Assembly (NCBI GenBank): GCA_036245525.1
Contig: BTPG01000004.1
Location: forward strand, 20,254,978 to 20,318,977
From: Semisulcospira habei
Lineage: Eukaryota; Mollusca; Gastropoda; Semisulcospiridae
Length of the DNA stretch: 64,000 nucleotides
Direction: 5' to 3'
A program made the translations under genes and the position numbers. The notes beneath the pieces are model-generated. The model was not told where the DNA came from. It worked only from the letters and a program-made list of their open reading frames with translations, and ran no database searches. Below, one piece after another: positions 1-10,680 of this stretch. The first letter of the stretch is position 1, and the number at the start of each line of letters is the position of its first letter.

Positions 1-222
1 TTCGGCCATGGTCGACGCGCAGAGGCAAGTCCAGCGCCGCAAGTCCCTCCCGCAAGCCGGCTTCCGGGACCTCACCGATGCTTCTCCGCCCAGCTGCGTA
101 ACGACGCTTTCGGCGACACGGGATACTTTACCGCCGCTCGATCGCCGGTGGGAATCAACTTAAGCTTCCGCCAGGCCTAGTACGCTGGACACTCCCAAGC
201 CTTCGCCTTACCTTTTCCAGCG

Positions 223-879
223 GTGGATGTGGCGGCCTTACTGCAGGCGGGCGGCCGCAGGCTCGTCCAGAACTCGTGGCCTCGGCCTCTCGACAGGATC
301 GCCTCCTTAGCGCGGAACTCGCTGGCGTGCTCGGGTTTGGAACTGGCTACCCAGGCAGCACTGCAGTGCCTACAGGATACGTGGGACCTGGAGGCTCAGT
401 CCCCGCTTCGTGACGTGCAGTCCATCCTGATAGCGGCCAACCGGTCCGCCTACCATTCTTCCGCCACCGCCAGGGCAGCGGCTGCCAAATGCGACCTCTG
501 GAGGAGGGATACCCTTTTGCGCCTCTGCTCGGACCTTCCCTTGTCAGTGAAGACCCAGCTCCGTCACGCCCCCTTAGGGGGTCCTCAGCTGTTCGGCGAC
601 ACTTGGCACACCTTTAAGGAATCTTCCAAGGACTTGTGGCCCAAGCCTGCATCTAACCCAGCCTCGACCCGCTTTCGCGCCCCCCGCACGGCGGGGGTCG
701 TGCCCAGCGGTCTTTTAGGCCCTCCTTCTCTACAGTCGGATCTTCACGAGGTCGGGCCCGTCCATTCCAGGCTACTCAGGCCGGCCCCGCCCCTCGCCCT
801 TCTTGGCCCCGCGGTGCCCGTAGATCGGGCCGCGGTCGGGCTCTTTGACTCGCCCCCGCCTCCGCCCCCGCCTCATTAA
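223..879 (+). pseudogene. gag-like ORF remnant of DIRS element
   Basis: A 218-residue frame lies upstream of the RT region. The middle has an Ala-rich helical stretch and a segment RRDTLLRLCSDLPLSVKTQL, and the C-terminus is Pro-rich and low complexity. The position before RT and the composition fit the nucleocapsid-like ORF1 of DIRS elements, but I see no zinc knuckle. The first 220 bases of the window probably belong to the same ORF in a shifted frame. The Pro-rich end may be out-of-frame reading after an indel. Confidence 0.45.
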
Positions 880-1084
880 TCGGGCCTCCCGTCGGCGGGC
901 GGCTGTCGCTCTTCAGCGATCTTGGAGATCGCTGTTCCCGGACGACCCCTGGATTCTTTCCACCGTTACCGCAGGCCTGCAACTTTCGTTCCTGTCGCCT
1001 CCGCCTCTTCGCTGAGCACCCATGTGGACCCAGGAACCGCTCGACGGCACACAGGCGGACGCTCTGCGCGGGGAAGTGGCGACC

Positions 1085-2440
1085 CTCCTCACCAAAGCGG
1101 CGACAGAGGTGGTTTTGCGGCAGGACTCTCCGGCGTTCTACAGCCGACTCTTCTAGCTCCCAAACCAGGCGGCATCGACTTATCAGCTTGGCCTCGATTC
1201 AGGATGCTTGGCCTCGATTCAGGATGCTTGGCCCCTCGATTCAGGATGGAGACGGCCAGGACACTCCGTGCGGCCCTCCGGCCGATGGACTTTGCGATCA
1301 GCCTCGATCTGTCAGACGCCTATCTGCACGTCCCGATTCATCCGTCGTTTCGCCGGTACCTTCGGTTTGACTTGGGGGGATCGTCTACCAGTTCTGCGCC
1401 CTTCCTTTCGGCCTCAACATCAGTCCGTGGGTGTTTACAAGACTGCTCGACGCCGTGATAGCCAATTTCCGTCAGCGCTCCTTGAGCCCGGCCTCCAATT
1501 ACTTGGACGACCTTCTACTGCGCAACTTGGTCTCCGCAGCCCTCCAGACGGACAGGGATGCCCTGCTTTCCCTTCTGCGTCGTCTAGGTTTCCTACTCAT
1601 TGGGGAAATCCGTTCTTCTCCCTCTCGACGGTTTCTACATCGGGGGATGGAATTCCGGACCGACCTCAACCTTGCCCGCCTGCCTCTGGCCAGGCGACAG
1701 AAGATAGTCGACTTAGCGACTTCGATGGGGATGGGATCCTCCTTCACCGCCAGGGTCTGGCTTCAACTCCTGGGCCTCCTCAGGGCGGCTGCGGACCTGC
1801 TTCCCTTGGGCAGACTTTATGCTCGGCCTCTCCAGCTACGTCTCCTTCTTCACTGGCGACCCTCGGGCGCTCTGTTGGATCTAGTACCTGTCACGCCTCG
1901 GGCTCGTCCTCACCTCGAGAGGTGGGCGGACCTCGCTTGGCTGGCTTCGGGGGTGCCCTACACTCCCCGCCGCCTCGGTGGTCTCTCTGTACAGAGGCGA
2001 GCCAGGCCGGCTGGGGCGCGCACCTGTTACCGGATTTCTCTCGGCCTCGGGCGTTGGCTTCGGGAGCTGTTCGGGAATCACGTCAACTGGCTGGAGCTGA
2101 AGGCAGTTGGATTGGCATTCGACGTTGGCAGGAGACCTTGGCCAATCAGGACGTCCTCGTGCTCTCCGACAACTCGACGGTGGTGGCTTACATACAGAAT
2201 CAGGGTGGCACTCACTCGCCCTCCCTTTGCATTCTTCGGTGCCACCTTCGCCTCTGGTGCAGGGATCGAGGCATTGCCCTACGAGCCCGCCACATCCCTG
2301 GCCACCTCAACGTGAAGGCGGACGCCCTGTCTCGTCGCGGACAGTTGCTCCACACGGAGCGGTCCCTACGCCCGGATATTTTTCGCCTGCTCTGCTCTCA
2401 CTGGGAAACGCCGCTAGTGGATCTGTTTGCCACCAGATGA
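1085..2440 (+). pseudogene. DIRS reverse transcriptase / RNase H, frameshifted
   Basis: RT motif A is readable at about 1281-1370 (SLDLSDAYLHVPIH). Motif C, YLDDLL, is at about 1499-1516 in a different frame. The RNase H part, with SDNSTVVAYIQNQGG and later HIPGHLNVKADALSR, is at about 2160-2330 in a third frame relation. Copying the element RNA into DNA and removing the RNA strand would be its roles. At least two frameshifts separate these blocks (between about 1375 and 1430, and again before the RNase H block), and a 20-22-bp unit is triplicated at 1188-1250 in the RT N-terminal part. The product cannot be made intact. Confidence 0.8.
1188..1250 (+). repeat. three tandem 20-22-bp units inside the RT gene
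   Basis: The unit GGCCTCGATTCAGGATGCTT occurs three times head to tail, the third with two extra bases. It adds residues and shifts the frame of the DIRS RT, so it is a local slippage or duplication event after the copy died or as it died. Confidence 0.8.
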
Positions 2441-2494
2441 AGCAGCCAGCTCCCGGTCTACGTCTCGCCAGTCCTGGATCCACTCACTTGGGCA

Positions 2495-3762
2495 GTGGAC
2501 GCGCTCCCCATTCCTTGGGTCGGCCGGATTGCTTACGCCTACCCCCCGGCAGTCCTCGTTCCGAAGGTACTGCGGAAGCTTCTGGGATGCTCGGCGGTCC
2601 TCCTGCTGGTGGCCCCCTTCAACTGGACCAAGAGCTGGACCACGGACCTCCTCGCGCTTGCGACGGACCCTCCTCTGGAGCTTCCTACCCCTTCCACGAT
2701 GCTCAAGCAGCCCCGTCAGCGGCTTTTCCATCCGTGCCCCGTACGCCTCCGCCTACACGCTTGGAGGTTGTCCGGCACGCCCGCACCGCTAGAGGTTCTC
2801 AGATGCAGCAGTGGCGGCAATTGCAGCAGCCCGCAGACTCTCTACAAGGAAGGTGTACGAAGGCACGTGGAGGGTCTTTCAGACCTGGTGCACCTCCCAT
2901 GGGCACCCTCCCACTAACCTAGCCTCCCACCAACTGGCGGAGTTCTTCCTGTGGCTCTTCGACGACCGGGGCTTAGCCCCGGTCGCCATCAAGGGCTACC
3001 GCGCTACGTTCGCGGACATCTACCGTCACCGGTGTCTTCCGGACCCAGGCGCCTGCAAGGATCTGTCGAATTTCTGGCTCACTTTGAACTCCGACGTCCG
3101 GTTTCACGTTCCCTAGTACCCCGGTGGGATCTTGCCTGGGTACTGACGTGGTTGAATACGGACCGGTTGAGCCCCTCCCCTTGGCTCGGTTCTCAGACTT
3201 GACCCGGAAAACCTGTTTCCTTCTGGCTCTCGTTACAGCGTCCCGAGTCAGCGAGCTTCACGCGCTCTCGATGCTCCCAGCCTGTTTGCGGTTCGTTCCG
3301 ACGGCTCTGCGCAGAGGCTCTCCGATCCGTCCTTCCTGGCCAAGAACCGCCGCCCGCGGCGGCTCCTCAGGTGCTAACGATACGGCCCCTCTGTGGAGCG
3401 GACCTCTCCCCTGGATCGCGGCAACAGGACCCAGTGCGGGCGCTAAAGATTTACCTGCGCCGCTCTCAGCCGCAGCGCCGGGGGCGCTCGCGCCTCTTCT
3501 TACCTTGTCCGCGGGCAGACGCCACATCTCGGCCCAGATCGTGTCATCCTGGCTGCGGTGGGTGATTAGGTCAGACTACCTAGACCTCTCCCCACGCGGC
3601 GCTGAGCCTTTACAAATCCGGGCGCATGAAGTGAGAGCAGTAGCCACCAGTCTAGCCCTGGACCGCAACTGCTCGGTCAAAGATATTTTGGCAGCGGGTG
3701 GCTGGCGCTCAGACTCCACTTTCGCACGCTTCTACCTTAAGAGACCTATCCGGCTGACGTGA
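2495..3762 (+). pseudogene. DIRS linker and tyrosine recombinase, frameshifted
   Basis: From 2495 a frame reads as the conserved segment linking RNase H to the recombinase (DPLTWAVDALPIPW nearby). From 2811 the SAM-like N-terminal DNA-binding part follows (STRKVYEGTWRVFQTWC), and from about 3200 the catalytic part. Catalytic features visible are an Arg in TASRVSELHALS, HEVR at about 3625, a Trp in AAGGWRSDSTFARFYLK, and the Tyr nucleophile in that same segment. These fit the R-HxxR-W-Y set of tyrosine recombinases. A stop or shift near 3115 splits the two halves, so the gene is inactive. Confidence 0.75.
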
Positions 3763-3930
3763 CTCCCTGGCACGGGTGGGCGACATCTCCGCGGCCCAGC
3801 ACTCCCTCCGAGCACTGCTGGCGTCTTAGGCACATCATAGCTGAAATCGTCGGGAGTTCTCTCTCGAGGGGGCCGGCGGAGTGGTTGGGTTGTGGTTAGA
3901 TACGGCACCCTCCGCCTGTTCGCCATTCTC

Positions 3931-4030
3931 CCAGATAGTAATGCCATCGGTAATGTATTTTGAAAAAACAAATGAATTTTTTTTCTAAAATGTATTTTTT
4001 TGAAAAATACTTACCGATGGCATTACTCGA
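3931..4030. repeat. AT-rich foldback at DIRS 3' region
   Basis: TAATGCCATCGGTAA near 3940 is answered by TTACCGATGGCATTA near 4010 with A/T tracts between. The right arm and loop recur in opposite orientation at 4632-4686. Probably DIRS terminal/internal complementary repeats. Confidence 0.65.
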
Positions 4031-4174
4031 ATGGCCCTCCCGCCTGCCCCGCTTGCCTCTTGTGGCTATGTGTGAAACTGACAAGGTCGCCCTGTGCTCG
4101 CCGGGATAGGGTAGTAAGGGGAGGCCACCTGGGGTCATAGTGCTTGGATCCCCGGTGTCTCCTCCCCAGTTGTG

Positions 4175-4564
4175 ACCCCACCCGGGTCTGCCCTGGGGGA
4201 CTTGGGTGGGGTTAGGTATTTTTTAGTTCCCAGGGTCACCCTGGTCAGCCCCACAGGGTGGGTTTTTCTCTCTATTCTGGGGCATGTGTTTCTGTCTACC
4301 CTTTGTCCATTCGCCTGTATTTGCCTTTTTAAAACTCTCCCTACTGTCTGCACTGCCTGTAGCTCTTGATATTGGATGTGTGTTGCTAAATGGTCTTAGC
4401 TTTATTTAGGCCCCATGTGTTAGGTTTATTTAACGTATTTGACCGGCTGGCGACATACATTCAATGTTCTGTTTCTTTTTTATTTTTTCACAAGCAGTGC
4501 GGGCACGTCCTGAGAAAGCCTTGTTGCTGTCGGGACGTTAAGCAATGTACAATCAATCAATCAA
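4175..4564 (+). mobile_element. ~390-bp retroposon, family R, copy 1
   Basis: The unit starts ACCCCACCCGGGTCTGCC and ends with a (TCAA)n tail. A 15-bp target duplication, TCCTCCCCAGTTGTG, flanks it (4160-4174 and 4565-4579). Length, tail and duplication indicate target-primed insertion of a SINE or of a short LINE 3' end. No protein or clear pol III box was recognised. Four more copies are in this window. Confidence 0.85.
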
Positions 4565-4684
4565 TCCTCCCCAGTTGTGTGCTACACACAATTTTGCTGA
4601 AATCTATAGGCAATAGAGTGTATTCCCAGATAGTAATGCCATCGGTAAGTATTTTTCAAAAAAATACATTTTAGAAAAAAAATT

Positions 4685-5106
4685 CATTTCCGCTGCCATC
4701 TGGGTGGCCTTGCCGCTCTGGTACATGGTCTTGACGTTCCATGTGCCCATGGTTGTGTCCCTGGATAGAGAGAGGCGGCTCGGTCCTGTGGCTTCCGAAG
4801 ACTTCCGGCTTTCACCACAGGACGTCATAAGTCTTCTGGTAGAAGAACCTTCCTCCTCCAGGAAAGGAATTACTGTTTGTCTTTTCGTTGGCGTTTTTGT
4901 AGCTATTTCCTTTTTTGCAGGGTGGAGAACTACCCCCACGCCCAACCCCCTTACTAGGAGGACCAGGGGTTTTCTGTCAGGGTCACCTTCCCTTAGACCA
5001 TGTTGGTTCACGGCACCTTATTTCATTCGGTGCACCCCTCTCACGAGGGACCCCCTATCCACCACCCAGGGGACGCGCCTCAACGCCATATGGTCCCAGC
5101 GCGAGG
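4685..5106 (-). mobile_element. 5' fragment of RTE-like LINE, antisense
   Basis: This is the reverse complement of the 5' end of the LINE at 26573-27000, including its first bases CCTCGCGCTGGGACC at 5106. It keeps the 5' end but has lost the 3' part, unlike the usual 5'-truncated copies, so a later deletion or rearrangement at the DIRS junction is likely. Confidence 0.85.
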
Positions 5107-6729
5107 TTATAGGAAGTCGGTTGACCCATATTAGAGTCCGATATTTTCGTTATATTCACTTGCAGTTTTGGATATAGCCAGATTGGAGAAGACATTGGAT
5201 GAGTTTGTTAGTCAGCTTTATATCTTTTGAACTTTTTCAGTATATTTTCCAGCAGAAATTTTGTCATCACACCGACATCGACGCAATACTCTAGATGTGA
5301 CATATTTCTCTCTTTCTCTTTCTGTCGCTGTCTCTCTCTCTCTCAAAACAATGGCATGTATGCATTGTGACCCTTATAGAGCTCACCATAAGTCTATTAC
5401 TAAAAGTGTGTAAAAGGTCGGCCACACAAGTAGTAACATGTAACTTTAGTCGACGCGTCATGTTCAGTCGCCATAGCTTGAAGGTTCATTAGTGATGTAA
5501 AAAACAAGTACACGGACTTCAAAGAACAAAAATGAGGCCGGCATCATGGGACGGTTGTGTAGAAATCCCAGTCACGTGATTGTCTTAGGCAGGGTGACCT
5601 GTCAGAAAATATGCAACATGGTGACAAATGCGATCATTGTATACTGCTTGATTTTATCCAAAAAAAAAATCTAAGACGAAGAGGAACGACATGTTAAAGG
5701 TATATGGATGGTAATGGTTCATCTGTCTGATAATTTTGAGACTGGTGTTGAGCAGGATTTTTTGTTTGCTTTGTTACATCTGTGCAGGTGCAGAAAATAA
5801 GAAATCATACCTCTTTCTTTTGTCATCTTATGCAGCCATTTGCTATCTCCTCCCCCCCCCCCCCCCCCCCCACCCCCCCCTCCCCCCCCACTCTACACAC
5901 ATACACACACACCACGCAAAATCCTGCACTGTACAACAAAAGTATTCTTTCAGCATTGCATACTTAGAACATTACATGACGTTTACATGCCAATATGTCA
6001 AAAATAAACCTTTTATTTACGTAAAAGATTTCTGTGTGTCTGGCTCCTGCGGTACTTTTTACCAGTGTGCTCTCAACACACTGTCTTAAAACAGACACTT
6101 GGAAAATACCTGTTCAAATGCATGTCGGCCACGACACTAGGTGTCGACATTTTCAATAGGCGTTGCACACTTACAGTAATAGACTTATGAGCTCATTGAT
6201 GGATTGACAAATTTGCGAGGCTTTTTCAGATATATTTCAAAATCAGAATCAGGTCAAAGACAACAGGTTGAGACCCTTGACAGCGAGTACAGCTCGCATA
6301 TAAAAGGAACTTTGTGAATTATGGCTCTTATATAGAAGAGACTTGGCGGGTTATTGTTCATCCCATCTTGTTGTTGTTTTTTTGTGTAGTCTTGTGAGCA
6401 GACTTGATTAAAGCTTTGGTCACAATTTCACTATTGCTTTAATACATCAAAGATTCTTTCATTTTTATCAAGGAATAGTTGAAAACGAAAGCCATCATCT
6501 TTTTCAGTTTTTATTTAAATTTTGTTATTGGCCTCGAGTCATCACTACAATTTTTAGCTCACATTCCATTAGTCAGGCTGCTGTCCATCAGGCATCTGTG
6601 TGTGTCCACGGTTTTCTTTTGGATTTGGCGTTTTCATGGGGGCCTTACAAGCAACCAACTTCAGAATTTTCAATTTGTTGTTTCAATTAATTGTTTCATT
6701 ATTTCTTAGAAATTATTTTCTTGTTTCAG
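5107..6729. other. intronic/intergenic DNA without recognised gene
   Basis: Upstream of the first visible slc39a9 exon I see a CT-rich microsatellite (about 5305-5345), a poly-C run (about 5850-5890) followed by a CA-rich stretch, and AT-rich DNA. Reading frames here show no domain and run through simple sequence. Confidence 0.6.
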
Positions 6730-6815
6730 CGGATGGTGTTGCTATGGGGGCTGCCATTTCCATGTCTGAAACACACATCACCATGATTGTATTTCTTGCC
6801 ATCATGTTACATAAG
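6730..6815 (+). CDS. slc39a9: slc39a9 (ZIP9) internal exon
   Basis: This is the first of three coding exons of a ZIP-family zinc transporter in the window. The acceptor TTGTTTCAG precedes it and the donor AAG/GTTTGT follows. It begins with the last two bases of a split codon, then reads DGVAMGAAISMSETHITMIV and on to FLAIMLHK, the transmembrane segment carrying the ZIP family metal-site pattern (DGVAxGAA ... HK). ZIP9 moves Zn2+ into the cytosol from Golgi or cell surface and has also been described as a membrane androgen receptor in vertebrates. The earlier exons (first half of the protein) must lie upstream of the window. Confidence 0.9.
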
Positions 6816-6900
6816 GTTTGTATATGGGCGTGTGTATGTTTGTTTATATGTGGCATTAATCTCTTCAGTGCCAGGGAAAAGTAAACACAGTCCAGCTGTC

Positions 6901-6953
6901 AGAGACATAGATCTTCATGAGCCTCGGCACTTGTGAGGATCTATGCCTCATGA
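6901..6953. repeat. hairpin family C, degenerate copy
   Basis: ACATAGATCTTCATGAGCC is answered by GGATCTATGCCTC; the usual GC-rich stem is eroded. Confidence 0.5.
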
Positions 6954-7007
6954 TTACACCTCTTTGTAGGCATATTCTGTGGATAGCTGGGGCTCTTTGG
7001 TGTTGAA

Positions 7008-7221
7008 TTAACCCATATCATACTGAAGCTAAAAGCTTCAAATCTGTACACTGCTATATGCAAGCTACATTATAGTACTTACAGATAAGAATATAGACCA
7101 CTGGCTTTAGTTCAAGGGTGGTGCCAGAATAGCTTGGCGCCAAGCTATTCTGGCACTACCCTTGAACTATTTTAGTCAAACTTATTTCACACAGTGGTGT
7201 ATTCCGAATGATAAGGGTTAA
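7008..7221. repeat. hairpin family B, copy 1
   Basis: Bounded by TTAA. The stem AGTTCAAGGGTGGTGCCAGA is followed by AATAGCTTGGCGCC and answered almost base for base, with no loop beyond GGCGCC. The flanks carry CATATCATACTG and CCGAATGATAAGGGTTAA. Confidence 0.85.
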
Positions 7222-7293
7222 CAAAGATTTCGCAAGAGACACAATCTACATCACTTGGCAGTGAAAGGATTATGCCAGGAAAATGTACCAGTG

Positions 7294-7404
7294 TTAACCC
7301 TTCGGGTGTTGGTAGTGGTTTTAGTCACAATGATCCCTGCAGGAATCATCAAGTCTAAAACTGCTACCGACACCCACGGTTAAGAAAAACACCTAAAGGG
7401 TTAA
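7294..7404. repeat. hairpin family D, copy 1
   Basis: TTAACCCTTCGGGTGTTGGT opens and a version ending AAAGGGTTAA closes. The centre is GATTCCTGCAGGAATC. Confidence 0.85.
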
Positions 7405-8246
7405 ACATTGCCAAAATGTCAGTCTGTTGTTACGTTATTGATTTGTTGCCTTATGAGAAATACAAAGTAGGCAGACATTTGAAATAATGGTATATTACTT
7501 CTACTCCATATCATCTTTTTTCCCGCAACTCATTAATCCTAGAGGATGCAGTTATCTATGTCACAATTCTTCAGTTATATCTTGAACCGCTTGGAGATTA
7601 CTCTGCACTGAGGTAGTCGCTACAGCTCCAAAAACACATGGCCTCACGAGCGCCTTAGCATCCGCGTTATCGCGAAATTGTTTATATTACAGCGGACGGC
7701 AGACGCAGCCGTCCCGTTAGTCCCTTTCCTTTTTGTCCCTTGTCTCCTTGACTGCGTGCACAAAATAAGGTGAACTTGTGTGAAATCATTGAAAATTCGC
7801 ATCAACTTCATTTTAAAAAAATGAACTTTAAAATTTTTTTTGTGCGTGTACGGGTTAGCGCATTTTTTTGGAAACAATAGGCGCACAGGCCTCTTTTCCT
7901 GTTTGTCCTTGCCAAACTACAACATTCTTAGAGAGAGAAAGAGATGAAATGAAACTTTATTAAGAGAGAGAAAACACCAGCCTAGTGATAATAATGTGTA
8001 AAAATGGTTATAACTAAATAGTGTATTTCACGGTGAAGACACAGTCGTACTATCGGGCCGTGAACTGAAAAACTCGAAAAGCTTTTGGTCAGGCAGTGAG
8101 CCGCAGGAGCAAATAGGAGGGGAGGAAATACGGTCGCGGCGGGTATGATATGTGCCAGATATCTCTCACGACAGCTTGATGATAACTGACTCGCACGCAC
8201 ACTTGCCGGAATTCAGGGACCTTTTTTTCTCTGTCCGTTGAGTTAT
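7405..8246. other. slc39a9 intron, no recognised element
   Basis: Between exons at 6815 and 8799. I see AT-rich and mixed sequence with no coding signal and no clear repeat family member. Confidence 0.5.
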
Positions 8247-8385
8247 AGACTGTCTTAAGACAGATCAACTATGACAGTTCAAGGGTGGTGGTAGAATAGC
8301 CTGTCTGTGCCAAGCTATTCCGGCACCCCCCTTGAACTGTCATGATCGATACACATCCTGTCATAGCGTGTCAGAGCTTAATAAT
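8247..8385. repeat. foldback related to hairpin family F
   Basis: GACAGTTCAAGGGTGGTGGT is answered by CCCCCTTGAACTGTC around a longer, imperfect centre. Confidence 0.65.
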
Positions 8386-8543
8386 AACATAACATAATTA
8401 CATTGAACCGTGGATATTGCAAAATGCCACGGGACCAAGCTTTTCTTGTTATTATACTTATAGAAAAGTTTGGTTTGCCTGAACAAGCATCTAACTTTTG
8501 CTATGTCCAGATTTGATATTCGCAAAATTCACAGTACTTTTTT

Positions 8544-8756
8544 TTAACCCATTCAACCCTGACGCACTTCAGCAGGAGATGAGTCAACCATGATAATTCA
8601 AGGGTAGTGCCAGATTAGCTTGGTGCCTGTTGGCGCCAAGCTAATCTGGCACTGCCCTTCAATTATCATTGTCGATCCATCTCCTGCAACCGGTGCATAG
8701 TCATTAGATAACACCTCCAAAATTTGGGAAATAGGCCGTCAGGTTGAATGAGTTAA
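8544..8756. repeat. hairpin family A, copy 1
   Basis: Bounded by TTAACCCATTCA and TGAATGAGTTAA. The central stem holds ATAATTCAAGGGTAGTGCCA and TTAGCTTGG, answered by its complement. Confidence 0.85.
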
Positions 8757-8798
8757 AAGTCGTGGCATGTTTGATGTGTTATCATTATCTTTTTTCAG

Positions 8799-8933
8799 GC
8801 GCCAGCTGCGTTTGGACTTGTGTCATTTTTGCTGCATGAAAACTTTGACAGAGCCAGGATTCGAAAACATCTTATGGTTTTCGCCGCTGCCGCCCCTCTC
8901 CTTACAGTCATCACATATTTTGGATTGAGTCGA
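8799..8933 (+). CDS. slc39a9: slc39a9 (ZIP9) penultimate coding exon
   Basis: A 45-codon exon in phase 0 at both ends, with acceptor TTTTTTCAG and donor CGA/GTAAGT. It encodes [20 protein letters not shown] and [20 protein letters not shown], that is the loop after the metal-site helix and the next membrane helix. It joins directly to the exon at 6730-6815 (codons meet cleanly) and to the last exon at 30140. The following intron is 21 kb because it holds a Polinton and a LINE. Confidence 0.92.
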
Positions 8934-9556
8934 GTAAGTTGCTTCCTCAGTCAGCCCCTGCTCATGAGAATCATGTCTCATTTGTATGGGTCGACCTACT
9001 TACAGTTGCCACATACTTTGAATTGCGTTGAGCAAGTTGTTGATTATATTATGTCATTGTTCTTGAAGGCCCACTACCATCGTAACTGTTCAGAGATATG
9101 GGTACGAAACGCTACACACAGGTCTAGTTATGGTTCATTTGGACATGGAACAATCAAGTTCAGCACACGTCGTCTTTATATCAAGTAGCTTGACAATTGA
9201 CTCCACTCTGTTCTATAAATACCATGCTTTCAGTATGAGAAACAGTTAAAATTAGATTGACACGCTAACAGCTGTGCAGAATAAATAAGAGCGATTACGC
9301 ATGTGCTGTTTCTGCATGTCCAAACTGCAGTTAAAGTTCATTAGGTGTGTCGACAAGGCATTACAAACACAATTGGTGCTGAAATGTCTCTTCAGATGTG
9401 TGCGTGGTGGTACTTTAAGTCAGCCTGTTCCACTTGTGCAAGAGGCATAGATTCTCACTGCAGGCTGACCTTCATTCATGCGAAGAAACAGATGTGAATG
9501 GGACCAAATATAGGAATAAAGAACACAGTGCTAACAAGAGACATAAACATGAGTCC
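8934..9556. other. start of the last slc39a9 intron
   Basis: Ordinary intronic sequence. A half copy of hairpin family C (GCAAGAGGCATAGATTCTCA near 9438) and, just before the Polinton, another eroded C-type arm (AAGAGACATAAACATGAG) are visible. Confidence 0.5.
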
Positions 9557-9561
9557 CCATG
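9557..9561. repeat. target-site duplication, left (CCATG)
   Basis: CCATG lies directly left of the Polinton and again directly right of it (26075-26079). Polintons usually make 6-bp duplications. Here five bases fit a symmetrical end; six (CCATGA) would need a one-base asymmetry. Confidence 0.7.
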
Positions 9562-9806
9562 AGAGATATAAATACTGAGCGGATTGAAGCATCATTAACA
9601 CAATGACTGAGTTAACCCCCTTGATTATATCTTTTTTGGCCCTCCATATCTATGTCTCCCGCACAGAGTAAATACCATTGGAAGTTACCCCTAAATCATC
9701 ATTATTTAAACAGCCACATTTTTTATGAAAATCAAAAATAATACTTAAGGGGTTAACTCAGTCATTGTGTTAATAATACTTCAATCCGCTCAGTATTTAT
9801 ATCTCT
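9562..9806. repeat. terminal foldback of Polinton 1, left
   Basis: The outer 58 bases (from AGAGATATAAATACTGAGCG) recur inverted at 9749-9806, ending in TATTTATATCTCT, with two mismatches. The element end can therefore fold on itself into a hairpin of 58-bp stem and about 130-base loop. The mirror copy is at 25830-26074. Confidence 0.88.
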
Positions 9807-10497
9807 CTTAATTAGCTCATATATCTACTGTCGCAATGTTACTATGTACGTAAACACAGCCCGTCGCCAGCTGACTCTAGGTACGACGCGTCAGAATAAA
9901 ATATGCACAACAGTTACAGTGAATTCACAATGTCGCAATGTTTTGACAACGTTGCTCAAAACCTTTTCAAATCCTTTAGCTGCTAGATCGATGTACCACA
10001 CCTGAGTCGATATTCACACAATTTATTTTTGACCTTAAGAAAATGCACATCGAAAAAATCATGAGCCCCCACAAATGTAAATTGGTTTTAAGATTGAATG
10101 GGAATAAAACCCCCATTAGCTACCGCACACAGAGAGAGAGAAAGACCCGCTTTGACAACACAGACATAAACTCCACTCATGTGAAACTTACACGTTTTAA
10201 ATCAGCTTCTTTTCAAGCCAGCTCACCTGTTTACCTTTGTGGTGTCTAATGTCGCCACGCGCCGGCACAGTAGCGCGCCACTGTTCAACTCACTGTGAGA
10301 CCTAACACTCTATGTGAAGCCGGCTCTACAGCTCTGAAAAGGCTATTTGCTGAGAGGTGTCATACACTCAAGAAGACAGCATGTTTCGAAATTGACTTCA
10401 TATTTACTCAATGACTGGTTCCCGAGAAATCAAACGGTGGCCTATACTCTGCACTATACAGGGAGCTGGAAAAACAGTTGTATAAGAAACTAACAAG

Positions 10498-10680
10498 TAA
10501 TATCTAACACACAGACGTACACACAAACAAACACACTTACAAACAGACGCGCACACAAACAAACAAACACACAATCAAACAGACGTACACACACACAAAC
10601 AAACAAACAAACACACATGATCAAACACACACATACACACACACACACGCACTTACAGACACTCATGTCAGTACAATTTT
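10498..10680. repeat. CA/CAAA microsatellite inside the left repeat
   Basis: Runs of ACAC and CAAA units. The same array, inverted, lies at 24960-25140 in the right repeat with the same length as far as I can compare. Confidence 0.85.

Larger units (their letters stand above)
1..4686 (+). mobile_element. DIRS-like retrotransposon, decayed, 5' end outside window
   Basis: A GC-rich block, clearly richer than the AT-rich DNA after 5100, carries in order a gag-like frame, reverse transcriptase with RNase H, and a tyrosine recombinase. That order is typical of DIRS-group elements, which integrate with a tyrosine recombinase and not a DDE integrase. The frames are broken by several shifts, so the copy is dead. 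A 55-60-bp sequence containing TAATGCCATCGGTAA occurs at 3931-4030 as a foldback and again at 4626-4686, probably the inverted terminal/internal repeats of the element. A retroposon (4175-4564) interrupts the 3' part. The right limit is inferred from where the LINE fragment begins. Confidence 0.8.

Noticed and set aside
5736..6089. Frame with Pro-rich stretch
   Set aside because: Runs through a poly-C tract in intronic DNA, no domain.
10043..10249. 68-residue frame in the left Polinton repeat, identical in the right repeat
   Set aside because: Identity follows from the inverted repeat itself; no domain and no ATAAAA-type start motif. Kept only as a remark on the repeat.
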